Assembly: GCA_009763385.1 (NCBI GenBank)
Contig: CM019830.1
Coordinates: 89,728,289 to 89,792,288 of the forward strand
DNA length: 64,000 bases
Origin: Coix lacryma-jobi var. lacryma-jobi
Taxonomy: Eukaryota; Streptophyta; Magnoliopsida; Poales; Poaceae
Direction: 5' to 3'
Shown: positions 30,777-41,694 of the stretch, piece after piece
How the letters are laid out: every line of letters begins with the position of its first letter
Position numbering within the stretch: position 1 is the stretch's first letter
Made by a program: the position numbers and the translations under genes
The notes under the pieces: model-generated
The model's database searches: none
Told to the model about the DNA's origin: nothing
Seen by the model: the letters and a program-made list of their open reading frames with translations, nothing else

Positions 30777-31042
30777 GCAGAGTCTTGTTGGCCATGGCTT
30801 GACTACTGATGTTGATCTTCCACACGATCTAGTTGATTGTTGATTTGTAAGTGATGAATTACAACTGAACCTGTGTTACCCTGTATATGATATAAACAAA
30901 GAAAGACAAGGGTAAGCCTGCCAAGACAGAGGTACAAGTTAATGAATGAATAGTTTATAATCTCCTTTGCCATGTTAAATAAGTTTTGTTTCCACTGATT
31001 TACTAGTTTCCATTTGGTTCCCGATGGCTTCCGCTGCTTAAT
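30777..31042 (-). other. Short internal segment of element I next to its primer site
   Basis: 266 bp, non-coding. It lies between the primer site and the truncated second LTR end, so nearly the whole interior of that unit is deleted. Confidence 0.6.
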
Positions 31043-31060
31043 TCCCCGGCAACGGCGCCA
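31043..31060 (-). promoter_or_regulatory. Primer binding site of element I (tRNA-Asp type)
   Basis: Minus strand TGGCGCCGTTGCCGGGGA, eight bases after the LTR end at 31069. Same spacing and sequence as in element D. Confidence 0.85.
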
Positions 31061-31244
31061 GAAATCCTTGTTGACACTTCTTAAGGCAATTGCCTATAAT
31101 AAACTTTAATAAACTGATTCTAGCAAAAGCCCTCACAAATGTACAGGACACTCCTAGCATCACTTAATGTCAAGTTGTCATCCCCAACATGATACTAGAC
31201 ATGTAATTCATTTGTGACACTAGCTCAAAAGATATAAACAAATA

Positions 31245-31268
31245 TTTATCTGCAAGCGCACAGATAAA
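31245..31268 (-). repeat. LTR hairpin with TGCGCTTG loop (I)
   Basis: Minus strand arms TTTATCTG and CAGATAAA around TGCGCTTG. Fully Watson-Crick: the base that forms a G-U wobble in D and F is an A here. Confidence 0.8.
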
Positions 31269-32195
31269 TATACCTGTTGTGGCAGTATTTCACCCAGATT
31301 GTCTAGGTATCGTTATTTATATTTTACCGAAGAAAACAGCGAAGCCGGGACAGATGGATATAAATGTGATTCAAAAGTGGTGGAGATTACTATTTATTCA
31401 TAACTTCTCACATGTCTAAATAGGGGTATGACAAGATAAAGATAAATAATGATTAATAACGATAACAATAACGGGAATTCTAGAGATAGAGCGAACTACA
31501 TGGATCAAGTAGAGCAGTCAGGAGATTATTTAAGAGATTCGAAACCTAAGTTACTTCACATTTACTAAGCCTAATGGTTACTCTAGTTAATATACAATCA
31601 TTTATAGCTAATTAATCTATCATCCATGATCAAAGGACATTACTAAATTAGAATCAAGAACAAAGTAATGAATTCTAACTTGCAATAGCATCCTACTAAG
31701 GTCTACACTCGGGGGGAGGACTACAAAGGACTCCACAGGACTGTCACTCCTGCGATCTACCTCTCGACCCGGAGCATAGGATGTATTCGCAGGTAAACTA
31801 GGCCTAAACACCATGTTTACACCAGTTTGACCACTTAACTCTATCCATAATAAAGCTAAGTACTTCACGAACATGATCATAAACTCTATCATAATCAGAT
31901 CTATATTAAATATATAACTAGAATAAACTCCAAAACTGAATAAACTAAAATATATTAAAGTAGCACAAAGTCGAATAAAGATACAAATTACCGAGTCTTC
32001 AACAACGATCTGAAGACTCAAACGAAGCTTCCAGCCGGATATGCCGACGAAGTCGCCTGCCTCTACTTGAACCTAGCTAGACGAAACTCTAATCTTGATG
32101 TAGAGCTCTAACTCTCTCTCTAGAAACCCTAATTCGCTGTCTTCTGTCTCTTGTCTTCTTCTGCTTCTCCTTTTGGAGGGGGGTCAAGGGTCTGG

Positions 32196-32203
32196 TTATA
32201 TAG
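32196..32203 (-). promoter_or_regulatory. Candidate TATA box of I LTR
   Basis: Minus strand CTATATAA in CAGGGCTATATAACCAG, matching the aligned boxes in F and J. Confidence 0.6.
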
Positions 32204-32320
32204 CCCTGGGCGTGGAACCATGTTCATTGGATCAAACCGACTTAAGGTACGACCGAGTTGCATCCTAGAGGTCGATGAAGGAAGATTCCGGAAGGAGGAG
32301 ACGTGGGGGCCCTGGACCAG

Positions 32321-32354
32321 TTCGACCGGTGGGCCCAGGGGACCGGTCGGTCCC
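32321..32354 (-). repeat. Paired GACCGGTC motifs in I LTR
   Basis: TTCGACCGGTGGG followed by GACCGGTCGGTCCC, upstream (on the minus strand) of the TATA box. Confidence 0.65.
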
Positions 32355-32633
32355 ACAGGTCAGACTCCCAGGGTGCCTCGCCTCGTGGTGTCCTCTGGTG
32401 TCCTTTGGAGTCTTCTAGAGACTTCCTGATGTGGCGGTGGAGTAATCTACGTCGGGTTCCTTCTTAGGGAAGCAATGTAGTCCGGTTTTCCTGTTTAATC
32501 CCTGAAAAATATAGAATCACCAAAACTCATGGAATTTGTTAGTTTAAACCTCCTATTTCTAAGTTGGCAATTCTTTTTGGCATTTATTCAAGTATTGTTG
32601 ACAGTAAATAATGATAGTTAATAGATGTCAACA

Positions 32634-32647
32634 AACTCCCCCAAGCT
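32634..32647 (-). promoter_or_regulatory. Polypurine tract of element I
   Basis: Minus strand AGCTTGGGGGAGTT directly before the LTR start. F and J have AAGCTTGGGGGAAT/AAGCTTGGGGGAACA in the same place. Confidence 0.8.
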
Positions 32648-33671
32648 AAACTTTTGCTTGTCCCTTAGCAAACATCGGGTTCTGAGAGTAAAATTGTAAA
32701 CTACTTTAATATACAAGCCATCAACTTAAAACTTCTTTGAAAAGAATTTGGAAGAATTTTCATATGTTCCCTTCGCCAATCTTTTACCTTAGTTCAGAAT
32801 AATTGAAAGTCAGAAACAATCAAGTCAAGCACTATGTCTCAAATTCCTTATTCCAACTTTACTCCAGAGTTTTGCAAGATTTTCATAATAAAAGCTCAGA
32901 GAACTTCTGTATGATATTTTTCAAATTGCATATATATATTTAAGATTAAAAAGCACAACTTACTAAGTCAAAGTTCAGAGCTTAGGGAGAGAAATGTCAT
33001 ACTCTTAGATCAAGCATTTGAAACTTTCTTTTTTAAAAAAATTTGTCAACTCTTATTGGCATATTGTAATTAGAGGGACCATGGGCTATCATTCTTTTTC
33101 TTTTCATATTTTTATCACATACATTTTTCTCTTCTTTCTCTTTTTTTCTGATGTTGTCGGACACTTGTCCCTTTTTCTTTCCTCCTTATCATATTTTTGC
33201 ATAGTCCCATGCCTCTAACACAATACTACTTCGGAAGAGTGAATCTTTTATATTTATAGAAGCTTGATCTTTAGAGCATGATAAACCTCTCTACCATAGC
33301 TAAAAACTTAGATCAGAGTAAGCAGCCTCAAAGTATGAATCATTAATTATCAGGCTTTAGTTATTATGTCATACAGGTTCTTATCATGTGATTGAAGTTT
33401 TCAAAATTAAAATTCCGGAGATTCATTGAAACTAAGAACAAGATAAATAGCAGCTTAGACTTTTTCGTCTCTAATTCTCAACTATCCAAACTTTAGTTAA
33501 GATCATTGTTTTGAGATTTTTCAATTAAAAATTTGAAAGGAATTGTCTTGCAGTTGAGGCTATGTAAAGCAGCTCTTCTTTTTTTTTATTATTCTACTTC
33601 AAGTTTATTTTATTCAAATACTAAACAGATACTAGGCACAAACAAAAAGCAAACAGAGGGGTACAACATAC
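32648..33671 (-). other. Element I 3' non-coding interior
   Basis: AT-rich and without genes. Similar in layout to F 48226-49330 and J 52035-53170, including one copy of the CGGACACTTGTCCCTTTTT phrase near 33157 and the run of short T-rich tracts. A homopolymer T run lies near 33580. Confidence 0.6.
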
Positions 33672-34079
33672 TTACCTCGGGAATAGGGGGTCCTCCCCTA
33701 AGCTAGTTTCACTCGTACGGTGGTGGCGGCTGAGGTGGATTGATTCCCATGTGTCCGAAGAGGTAGCAGACATTCTCGTTTGTCTGGGCGCTTTGATGTT
33801 TATCTCTTCAAGAGTGTGGCACATGTCTTCTTGACCCGTCTCAAGATGAATAAGACGAGTGCCGATGCCCTGAAAGTAAGGCTCTCTGTGGTACGGGAAC
33901 TGGTGGTATGGCTGGTGTTCTGGGTAACCATGGGTGGCATGGTAGGAATATGGATGATGAGTGGCATCATGAACGCCTCTCCCAGAGAAAGACATTCATT
34001 CCCTGGAAGTCATACATCGTATCCTCTTTGCGATGTGGTGGAGTGTAATTGCGAAAGTTTCCTTGTCCCCATGAACCTT
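33672..34079 (-). pseudogene. Gag-like fragment of element I, split by element T
   Basis: The minus-strand frame from 33995 reads a His/Tyr/Pro-rich protein (MSFSGRGVHDATHHPYSYH...) to a stop at 33672. A second frame upstream, spanning the T insertion from 46957, reads GQGNFRNYTPPHRKEDTMYD, a Gln/Asn/Gly/Tyr-rich style seen in gypsy Gag tails. The frames do not join cleanly, so at least one frameshift is present. Removing T and one ACCTT copy restores continuity of the nucleotide sequence. No zinc knuckle is visible. Assignment as Gag is tentative. Confidence 0.4.
34075..34079. repeat. Target site duplication of T, left copy (ACCTT)
   Basis: ACCTT here and at 46914-46918. Confidence 0.95.
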
Positions 34080-36494
34080 TGTAACGTAACGGCTCTAATC
34101 CCATGGCCCACTGATCACCGTCAACCACTGACAGTCGATCCGTATAGCCAAGAGATTAGGACCGGTTCCGCTACTGGGCTACATCAGTGCCCGATGTCCG
34201 CAGGATCATCTCACAATTCAGTTACAATCTCTTGAACATTTTGACAAATAACATCGGAGTAAATAGCGGAAGACTTAGATAACAATAGTTTTACAAACCA
34301 GGGTTCAACATAAAATCAAGTGAAGTTATTACAGACCATAGTTCAAATAGATAGAGTCGGCAAGTAGCATATGACAACAACTTAATGTAAAGATACATCA
34401 CCCAGCCCGAGGGTGAATAATCACTCATCGGCCTCATCGGCCTCCTCCTGAACAACAGTCACACAGCAGGGTCCAAGGCATACTGAGGAATCTGCCATAC
34501 CTGCAACATGGGTAATAAAACCCTGAGTACAAAGGTACTCAACAAGACTTACCCGACTAAAGAAAAAGGGAGAAGACTCAGGAATGCAGGCTTAGGGTAG
34601 TCAAGGTAAGGCTTAAGCAAGATCAAGTATTTTGCAGAAAAGCATTTTTGTAAATCTTATTTTATTTTGAAAGATTCAGTATTCCTCAATTCTTCATCCT
34701 TCATGATTCATTTTACATTTCAAAACATTCCTAGTTGAGAACCACTCTCCGTTGAGAGTCAATGGAACAAGTCTCCATAACCGAGGAGCAACGTTAATCC
34801 GGATAAAGAATACTCAGCTGAGGATCCCTATTCACACTGCATATGTAGCACCCAAGCTTGCATATGCCAACTCGTCTACCACGATTCCTCCAAGATTGGG
34901 CCCGGTCCTACGCCACCCGGAAGTACAGTACACCACTCCAATCCGGGCCTCTAACCCACGTGGGTACATGCTACCTCCGCCATCTCTCCACTCCCAGTGC
35001 GCGGTTGTCGGTCCAATAATGGATTTCTCGGAGCCAGAGCTTTCCGTAGTATGTGAATAGTTGCAAGTCCTGCCCAGCAGGCCCCCATACGGATGGTCCC
35101 TACATTTTTCCGCCAGCGACAAGCACCTCGGGCCTCTAACCCAAGAGTACAGGTCCTGTCGGTTTTTCAACCCTGTCCCGGTCGGTGTCAACTGTTGAGT
35201 CCCGGACTACAACATGACGGCACCGTACGCAAGGACAACCTCTCCTTCCCATTGACTAAGTACGGATCAGATACTTAGCCAATAGTGGGAGTAAAACCAA
35301 AATCCCATAAAGATTCTTAAGTGATCACACTTTTGAAATTGGCCTTTTTATTGCAAATCTATTTAAAAGCATTGCTAAGCATTTTTCAAATACTTTTTGA
35401 AAGGCAGGTATCGGGTGTATCAGTGGTCAAGGTGGATAGTGCATCAATTAGGATAGCACACAACTCCTATAAACCTAATGCAATAATTTAACTCAAAAGC
35501 ATTTAAGGAAACATTTTATAAATTCAAGGAAAGGGGTTAAATGCACCGGGGCTTGCCTTGGATGGCAAAAAGAGCAGACTCGGGGTTGGTGGTGTAGATG
35601 CCGGAGCTCGGGGTCGCCTCGGGGGCAGATCCTTCGGTGGCTACCTCGACTGCAGGTTCTTCTTCGTCAACTATACGGATGCAATGATGAATGCTCATGA
35701 GAATGATGATATGGACTTAAGGTACAAGACAATTCTACTGATTCTAGATTACTCTTAAACAAGGCATGATTGAAATCTAGGTTGAGCATAAAAGGTAACC
35801 ATTTCTTCCTTAAGCAATATTGATTAAACTAGACCTTATTATAATTATCCTAAGCATCAACCAATCATAGCATCACAAACATCATAGACCACAGGGTAGG
35901 GGTCTATGAACATCAATCAATCCAAAGATCACATCATCAACACTTATTACCAACCCTAATCCATCTTTTCTATTTTCTTAATTTATTTAAAAGGTCATTT
36001 TATGAAGTTGCTCCAAAAATTACCAAATAAATCACATAAGTTCATTATGGTGTAGATAGATGGAAAAACAAATTTCATAATTTTTGGAGGTCATTAAGGT
36101 GCTCAAATAAAATCAGACATTAATTAGCAAAAGGCACTATTTAACAATTAAAATAAAAGCTCAAAAATCAACTTGTTCCAAAAGACTTCAAAATTTTACC
36201 AGAGACTAAACATGGCATAAGAAGCTCACAAAAATTTGTCTCATGATTTTTGGAGTTATAAATCACTCTCCAAAAATACCAAAACCTTCATTTTTCAATT
36301 AAAAGGGGAATTTTATATTTTCAAATTTTTGCACAAAACTCAAGTTTCATATTTTTATAAAATACTTCAGAGCATAAAGAGTCTACCACAAAAATTTCAG
36401 AATTTTTGGATGCACACAGAAAATCATACAAAAAAGAGAAAACAGAACACTATTCACAACTATCAGAAAAAGAGAAGAGCACTGTGCTCGTTCT

Positions 36495-36842
36495 AGGCCG
36501 GGCTCGGCGAGTCGCGGGGCTCGGGCGAAACGGAGAAGTGAGCCTCGGTCCGAGGCCGGGCTCGGGCGAGACGGAGAGCATGCGTCGCCGAGGCTTGGGC
36601 TCGGTCGAAGCGGAGGGTCATGCGCTTGCCGAGGCTTGGGCTCGGGCGAAGCGGAGAAACAGGCCTCTGTCCGAGACCTGACTGGGGGGGCTCGGGCGAA
36701 ACGGAGTTGAAGCAGAGGCCGAAGGCTCGGATGCTTACCACGTGTCGGAGGCAGGGCTCGAGGGTGAGGCTCGACTCGTTCTCGAGGGTGAGGCTCGACT
36801 CGAGGGTGAGGCTCGACACGAAGGTGGGGCTCGACACGCTCG
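36495..36842 (-). repeat. GC-rich short tandem repeats in T LTR
   Basis: Plus-strand phrase GGCTCGGGCGAAACGGAG about five times (near 36519, 36558, 36599, 36639, 36687), roughly 40 bp apart. Then four copies of GAGGGTGAGGCTCGAC-type units (36765-36840). An exact copy lies in the 5' LTR at 45047-45394. Confidence 0.85.
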
Positions 36843-37197
36843 GGGAGAAGATGACCGCGGCGGCGCTCCGGCGGTCCGGCGGTCCTGAGCAACAACAGCG
36901 ACCGCAAGGGCCGGGTTAGAGTCGCACGGGGTCAAGGAACACAACACGGGGGTCGGGAGAAGGTATCTGTGGCCGGAGACGGCGAATTCCACGAACCCGA
37001 GCTCGCCGGGTTTCGGCCGGGGATGGGGACGGCGAGCTTACGCCGGGCAAACGGCGGCGGGGAAGGTGAAATTGAAAGGTGGGAAAGCTTCACGAGCTCA
37101 AGGCGGAGCTTCTGAGCTAGGAGGTGGAGCGGAGGAGTGTCTGGAGAGTGCTGGCCACGGTGGCGGAGGTGGATGCGGAGGTCGAAGCTCCGGCGGC

Positions 37198-37205
37198 TTA
37201 TATAG
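37198..37205 (-). promoter_or_regulatory. Candidate TATA box in T LTR
   Basis: Minus strand CTATATAA in GCGGCTATATAAGCCGCC, about 1.16 kb from the LTR start. The copy in the 5' LTR is at 45750-45757. If used, the transcript leader within the LTR would be about 3.1 kb. Confidence 0.6.
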
Positions 37206-37619
37206 CCGCGGCTATGGGACGGTAGAGAGCTCGAGGTGGTGTGGATGAGGTTTGCGGAGGCGTGCGCACTCGATTGCGCTCTGGCGGATAAGCTGGCGCG
37301 CAGCCGGGGCTCGGGCGCAATGCTCGGCCGGCGATGGCCACGCGGCGGCGGCGGCTGGGCACTGTAGGGGCCGAGAGCGATGGTCAGCGCTCGCGTGCGA
37401 GCGCGGAGGGAACAGGGGAACATCGGTGGCAGGTTGGTGGCGCGTGGGGAGCAGCCGCCTGCGCTGCAGCCGCAGCGCCGGCGCCATGGCCGGGCCCCCC
37501 CTGGCCTCTGGCTCTACGGGAAGAAGAACAGTGCTAGGGTCTAGGGTTTGACTTTTGGCTGGTTTCTGAATTTTGCAAAAATCTCCCAAAATTTGAACTG
37601 TGCGACAAAAACTCAAAAC

Positions 37620-38035
37620 ACCAAAGTTGTTCAGAAAAGAGAGGTCTACAACTTTGTCAATATGAACATTTTCAAATTCCAAATAGTTTTTGAACAAAAT
37701 TCAAAAACAGAAAAAGGGGACACTTTTGAAATTTGAATCAAATCAAAATTACTTTGGATTTCAAACTGAACTTGAAAATCTTTATATATGAAAGTTGTTC
37801 CATTTGACAAAACCTATAACTTTGCTAATATACACTTTTTCTGAAACTCAATAGTTTTTGAATAACTTTTTAAAACTGAAAAGGGGACAAAAACTGGAAT
37901 TTGAATGAATTTGAAATTACTGCAAACTTTATATAGAAACATGGAAATCTGTAAATACCAAAGTTGTTCCTCTAGGTCAGATTCACAACTTTGCTTTTTG
38001 AACCAACTCAAAATTTTGAATTTTGAAAAAGTTAT
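37620..38035 (-). repeat. Three divergent ~170-bp tandem repeats in T LTR
   Basis: Plus-strand phrases AAAGTTGTTC at 37623, 37791 and 37962. Each is followed 20-30 bases later by its near-inverse (ACAACTTTG or ATAACTTTG), then by AT-rich TTTTTGAA and GGGGACA-type blocks. Each unit could therefore fold as a loose hairpin. Copy at 46172-46587. Confidence 0.75.
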
Positions 38036-38361
38036 CAAAAAGGGAATAAATCCAGGATTTGGGATTTTAGGGTTTTGCAAAAGGAAACTCAATTCAAATC
38101 TGATTTTTGAACTTTGATCAAAGCATCAAACATCAGGGCACTAACTTAGAACAAAATTACATAGAACTAGGCACAGAGGTGAAATTACCGTTTTGCCCCT
38201 ATAGGAAGAAGTGGGCTAAAAAGGGTTTTTGCAATAGGGATACATCACAAAAAATGATACATTAAGCAAATGCATACACATGAAATCATGATCAAGATGA
38301 TTAATGATGCTAATGATGATATGTCAAGTTAATTACATGCTTAAACACCAGAGGTGTTACA

Positions 38362-38376
38362 GCCTCCCCCCCTTAA
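38362..38376 (-). promoter_or_regulatory. Polypurine tract of element T
   Basis: Minus strand TTAAGGGGGGGAGGC immediately before the 3' LTR. Confidence 0.88.
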
Positions 38377-38438
38377 AGAAATCTCGCCCCGAGATTCTGC
38401 GTCTTAAGAAAGGACAAAGAAGGGATAAAGGCAAAACC

Positions 38439-41400
38439 TTACATGGGCAGCGATTCGAGAAAGTCGGGGTAGTTCTTTGCTAAGAAGTCCTCGGATTCCC
38501 AAGTAGCTTCTTCTTCAGAGTGCTGGTTCCACTGGATTTTGTACCACTTTGTGGTAGTTCTTCGGGTAACTCGATCTTTGTGATCCAACACGCGAACTGG
38601 ATATTCCGAGTAGGATAGATCAGGCTCTAGCTCGACATCTTCAACTTCCACGACATGTTCAGGTATTCGGAGACACTTCTTGAGTTGGGAGACATGGAAA
38701 ACATTGTGGACTGCGGAGAGATGATCGGGCAACTTTAGCTTGTAAGCTACCTTGCCACAACATTCCAAAATCTCAAACGGACCAATGTAGCGGGGTGCTA
38801 ACTTTCCTTTAACTCCAAAACGAGTGACTCCTTTGGTTCGTGAGACCTTGAGATATACATAATCTCCAACTTGAAACTTCAGAGGTCGACGTCTCTTGTC
38901 AGCATAACTCTTTTGTCGGGATTGGGCAATCTTCATGTTCTCTTGTATCTGCTTGACTTTCTCTTCCATATCTTTGACCAGGTCAACTCCAAAGAATTCT
39001 CTTTCTCCAGGCTCAGACCAACTGAGGGGTGTACGACAACGACGACCGTACAGTGCTTCAAAGGGTGCCATTTTGATGCTCTCTTGATAACTGTTATTAT
39101 ATGAGAACTCCGCCAAGGGCAAACAGTCATCCCAAGTATCTGCGAAGGTGAGCGCACATGCTCTCAACATATCTTCTAACACTTGGTTGACTCGCTCAGT
39201 TTGTCCATCTGTTTGTGGATGATACGCTGTGCTGTATAAGAGTTGGGTTCCAAGTGAGGTATGGAACGCTTTCCAGAACTTTGCAACAAACTGGGTACCG
39301 CGGTCCGAGACAATGGTCTTGGGTATGCCATGAAGCTTCACTATGTTGTTCTTGTACAAGGCGGCATATGTGGGGACGGTGTAAATGGTCTTGACTGGCA
39401 GAAAGTGAGCTTGTTTGGTGAGTCGGTCCACGATTACCCAAATGGAATCAAAACCTTTCCGAGTCTTGGGTAGCCCATTAATAAAATCCATGCTGATATC
39501 TTCCCACTTCCAGGCAGGTACAGATAAAGACTGCAATTCTCCTCCAGGTTTCATGTGCACGGCTTTGACTTTCTGACAAGTATCACAGCGAGCGACATAG
39601 CGAGCGATTTCAATCTTCATCTTTGTCCACCAGAATCTCTGCCTCAGATCCTGGTACATCTTGTTGCTGCCGGGGTGGATGGAAAACCTAGACAGGTGTG
39701 CTTCATCAAGGATCAACTGTCTCAACTCAGGCACCTTGGGAACTACTAGACGGTTCTTGAACCAAACAACTCCTACATCATCGATCCTGAAACAATCAGC
39801 CTTTCCGGTCTGGACCTTTTCGATGATGTGCTTGATTCCAGGGTTATCTTTTTGTGCAGCAATGACCTGTTCTCTGATAGAGGTCTCTATCCTGACATTG
39901 CTCAGAGTTCCTTGTGGTACCATTTCAATACCCATCCTTTCAAGATCATGGCACAAGGAAAGATCATAGGGCTTCGTCGTCAGACAGTTGCAGTATGACT
40001 TGCGACTGAGGGCATCGGCGACTACATTTGCCTTACCAGGATGGTAATGCACTTCGATATCATAATCTTTAATCAACTCAAGCCATCTTCGCTGCCTCAT
40101 GTTCAGTTCTTCTTGGGTGAAGATATACTTCAGGCTCTTATGATCGGTGTACACATTGCAGGCACTGCCCAACAGATAATGACGCCATATCTTCAAAGCA
40201 TGTACCACTGCTGCTAACTCAAGGTCATGGGTTGGATAATTCTCCTCATGTCGCTTAAGCTGCCGTGAGGCATAAGCGATCACTCGACCTTCTTGCATCA
40301 AAACACAACCCAAACCAATACCAGATGCATCACAGTATACATCAAAGGGTTTCTCGATGTCTGGTTGAGCTAGGACTGGTGATGTAGTTAGTAGTTTCTT
40401 CAAGGCTTGAAAAGCTTGCTCACAGGCTGGTGACCAAACAAATTCCACGGAATTCTTCAACAACTCTGTGATAGGCTTGGCTATTCTGGAGAAATCTGGG
40501 ATGAAACGACGATAGTATCCAGCCATTCCCATGAAGCTGCGAACTTCGCGGACAGTGGTAGGTGGCTTCCAATCCAAGATATCTGCCACTTTTTCAGGGT
40601 CAACTGACACACCTTCAGCGGACAGGACATGACCAAGGAATTGAATTCGGTCTAGCCAGAATTCACATTTACTGAACTTGGCATACAGCTGGTGATCTCT
40701 GAGACGAGAGAGAACGACACGAAGATGCACGGCATGATCTTCAGGAGTTCTTGAATAAACAAGGATGTCGTCAATGAACACGACTACAAATTTATCGAGC
40801 TCTGGCATGAACACAGAGTTCATGAGATACATGAAATGAGCGGGTGCATTGGTCAAACCAAAAGACATGACCAAGTACTCATATAGGCCGTATCTGGTGG
40901 TGAAAGCTGTTTTGGGAATATCTTCGGGACGAATTTTTATTTGGTGATAGCCAGATCTGAGGTCGATCTTGGAAAACACTCTGGCTCCAGATAACTGGTC
41001 AAACAGAAGATCAATGCGAGGCAAGGGATATTTATTTTTGATGGTGACCTCGTTGAGCGGGCGATAGTCAACGCACAGACGAAGGCTTTTGTCCTTCTTC
41101 TTCACAAAGATAGCAGGACAGCCCCAAGGAGATGAACTTGGGCGAATGAGACCCTTATCCAATAGCTCTTGCAATTGGATCTTCAGCTCTGCCAACTCTC
41201 TGGGAGGCATTCGATAAGCTCTACGGGATATAGGAGCAGTCCCGGGCTTTAGCTCTATAGCAAACTCAACATCACGGTCGGGAGGTAGACCAGGTAGATC
41301 TTCTGGAAAGACATCAGGGAACTCACAGACCACGGGAATATCCCTGACTTCCGGAACACAGGCGGTATTCAACTGGGTGGTTGCTGGTTTTTGAGGCATA

Positions 41401-41606
41401 GGAAGTTGGAGAAGGAGTTTGGAAGTGCTGTTAGGAATATCCACTCTCACAACTCTATTCAAGATGTCTATCATGGCTTTATGCTGACACATCCAAAGAT
41501 TGCTTTTGAACGAAACTGACTGATAAGATTCATTGATGTAAGGGTAGATAACTGATACAGAAGTTCGATAAAAACCACTGACTGACAAAAGAAAGGTACA
41601 AGACAA
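38439..41606 (-). CDS. T pol: RT, RNase H, integrase, chromodomain (gag and protease missing)
   Basis: 1055 codons, uninterrupted. Residues about 45-75 keep only a protease C-terminal scrap; no DTG/DSG loop exists. RT about 130-330: CVDYRPLNEVTIKNKYPLPRI then FIDDILVYS near 277. RNase H about 395-510: CDASGIGLG and VADALSRKS. Integrase: zinc ligands (HPGSNKMY..CDTCQKVK) about 640-680, catalytic Asp in MDFINGLP near 707, VSDRGTQF near 770, Glu in QTDGQTERVNQ near 800. A GPF/Y-like module (YIGPFEILE) precedes a chromodomain at about 1000-1050 (YPVRVLDH, KWYKIQW, ATWESEDF) that would target integration to histone-marked chromatin. It copies RNA to DNA and inserts it in the nucleus. It lacks its own capsid and protease. 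The start at 41606 is simply the first ATG of the open frame, and it is not preceded by an in-frame gag. Confidence 0.9.
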   Translation of the reverse strand: MSCTFLLSVSGFYRTSVSVIYPYINESYQSVSFKSNLWMCQHKAMIDILNRVVRVDIPNSTSKLLLQLPMPQKPATTQLNTACVPEVRDIPVVCEFPDVFPEDLPGLPPDRDVEFAIELKPGTAPISRRAYRMPPRELAELKIQLQELLDKGLIRPSSSPWGCPAIFVKKKDKSLRLCVDYRPLNEVTIKNKYPLPRIDLLFDQLSGARVFSKIDLRSGYHQIKIRPEDIPKTAFTTRYGLYEYLVMSFGLTNAPAHFMYLMNSVFMPELDKFVVVFIDDILVYSRTPEDHAVHLRVVLSRLRDHQLYAKFSKCEFWLDRIQFLGHVLSAEGVSVDPEKVADILDWKPPTTVREVRSFMGMAGYYRRFIPDFSRIAKPITELLKNSVEFVWSPACEQAFQALKKLLTTSPVLAQPDIEKPFDVYCDASGIGLGCVLMQEGRVIAYASRQLKRHEENYPTHDLELAAVVHALKIWRHYLLGSACNVYTDHKSLKYIFTQEELNMRQRRWLELIKDYDIEVHYHPGKANVVADALSRKSYCNCLTTKPYDLSLCHDLERMGIEMVPQGTLSNVRIETSIREQVIAAQKDNPGIKHIIEKVQTGKADCFRIDDVGVVWFKNRLVVPKVPELRQLILDEAHLSRFSIHPGSNKMYQDLRQRFWWTKMKIEIARYVARCDTCQKVKAVHMKPGGELQSLSVPAWKWEDISMDFINGLPKTRKGFDSIWVIVDRLTKQAHFLPVKTIYTVPTYAALYKNNIVKLHGIPKTIVSDRGTQFVAKFWKAFHTSLGTQLLYSTAYHPQTDGQTERVNQVLEDMLRACALTFADTWDDCLPLAEFSYNNSYQESIKMAPFEALYGRRCRTPLSWSEPGEREFFGVDLVKDMEEKVKQIQENMKIAQSRQKSYADKRRRPLKFQVGDYVYLKVSRTKGVTRFGVKGKLAPRYIGPFEILECCGKVAYKLKLPDHLSAVHNVFHVSQLKKCLRIPEHVVEVEDVELEPDLSYSEYPVRVLDHKDRVTRRTTTKWYKIQWNQHSEEEATWESEDFLAKNYPDFLESLPM

Positions 41607-41694
41607 GATACAGACTCGACTAAACAGAAGACCAACTAACGCCCCAAACCTAGACTAAGGCTTTAGGTGAGCAGATGGTACAGACACAAGGAAT
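41607..41694 (-). other. Spacer between T's small ORF and pol
   Basis: 88 bases with stops in all minus frames, so the small ORF and pol are not a simple readthrough fusion. Splicing or re-initiation would be needed for joint expression. Confidence 0.5.

Larger units (their letters stand above)
31069..32633 (-). mobile_element. LTR of element I (1,565 bp)
   Basis: Minus strand begins TGTTGACATCTATTAAC and ends GAAGTGTCAACA. Contains GACCGGTC motifs (32321-32354), TATA (minus CTATATAA at 32203-32196) and the conserved hairpin (31245-31268). It differs from the D LTR by an extra roughly 150 bp between the hairpin and the LTR end. Confidence 0.85.
30724..34079 (-). mobile_element. Element I: minus-strand D-related element with rearranged LTR, left portion
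   Basis: Minus-strand order, high to low coordinates: Gag-like fragment (continuing from 46957), 3' interior, purine tract, a full LTR (32633 to 31069), a primer site and short interior (31068-30777), then only the last 53 bp of another LTR (30776-30724). An LTR flanked by a purine tract on one side and a primer site on the other indicates an LTR-interior-LTR tandem later trimmed by deletion. The piece 46919-46957 belongs to it, separated by element T. Confidence 0.7.
34080..38361 (-). mobile_element. 3' LTR of element T (4,282 bp)
   Basis: Minus strand TGTAACACCTCTGGTG to CGTTACGTTACA, preceded by a purine tract. Internal features: a three-fold ~170-bp repeat near its start (37620-38035), TATA near 37200, a GC-rich tract (36480-37550) with short tandem repeats, and an AT-rich remainder. 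ORFs of 60-170 codons across the GC-rich tract occur on both strands and in several frames, so they are composition artefacts. Confidence 0.95.

Noticed and set aside
33018..33218. Phe/Leu-rich hydrophobic ORFs here and at 52371-52737
   Set aside because: Produced by T-rich low-complexity tracts in the 3' interior of D-family elements, not membrane proteins.
34752..35191. Overlapping 102- and 119-codon ORFs in the T LTR
   Set aside because: Opposite-strand overlap in LTR sequence with no recognisable motif. Possible but unsupported.
36383..37697. Several 60-170 codon ORFs rich in Arg, Pro and Ser inside the T LTR
   Set aside because: They overlap each other on both strands in GC-rich tandem repeats and carry no domain. 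The identical set at 44935-46249 is just the other LTR.
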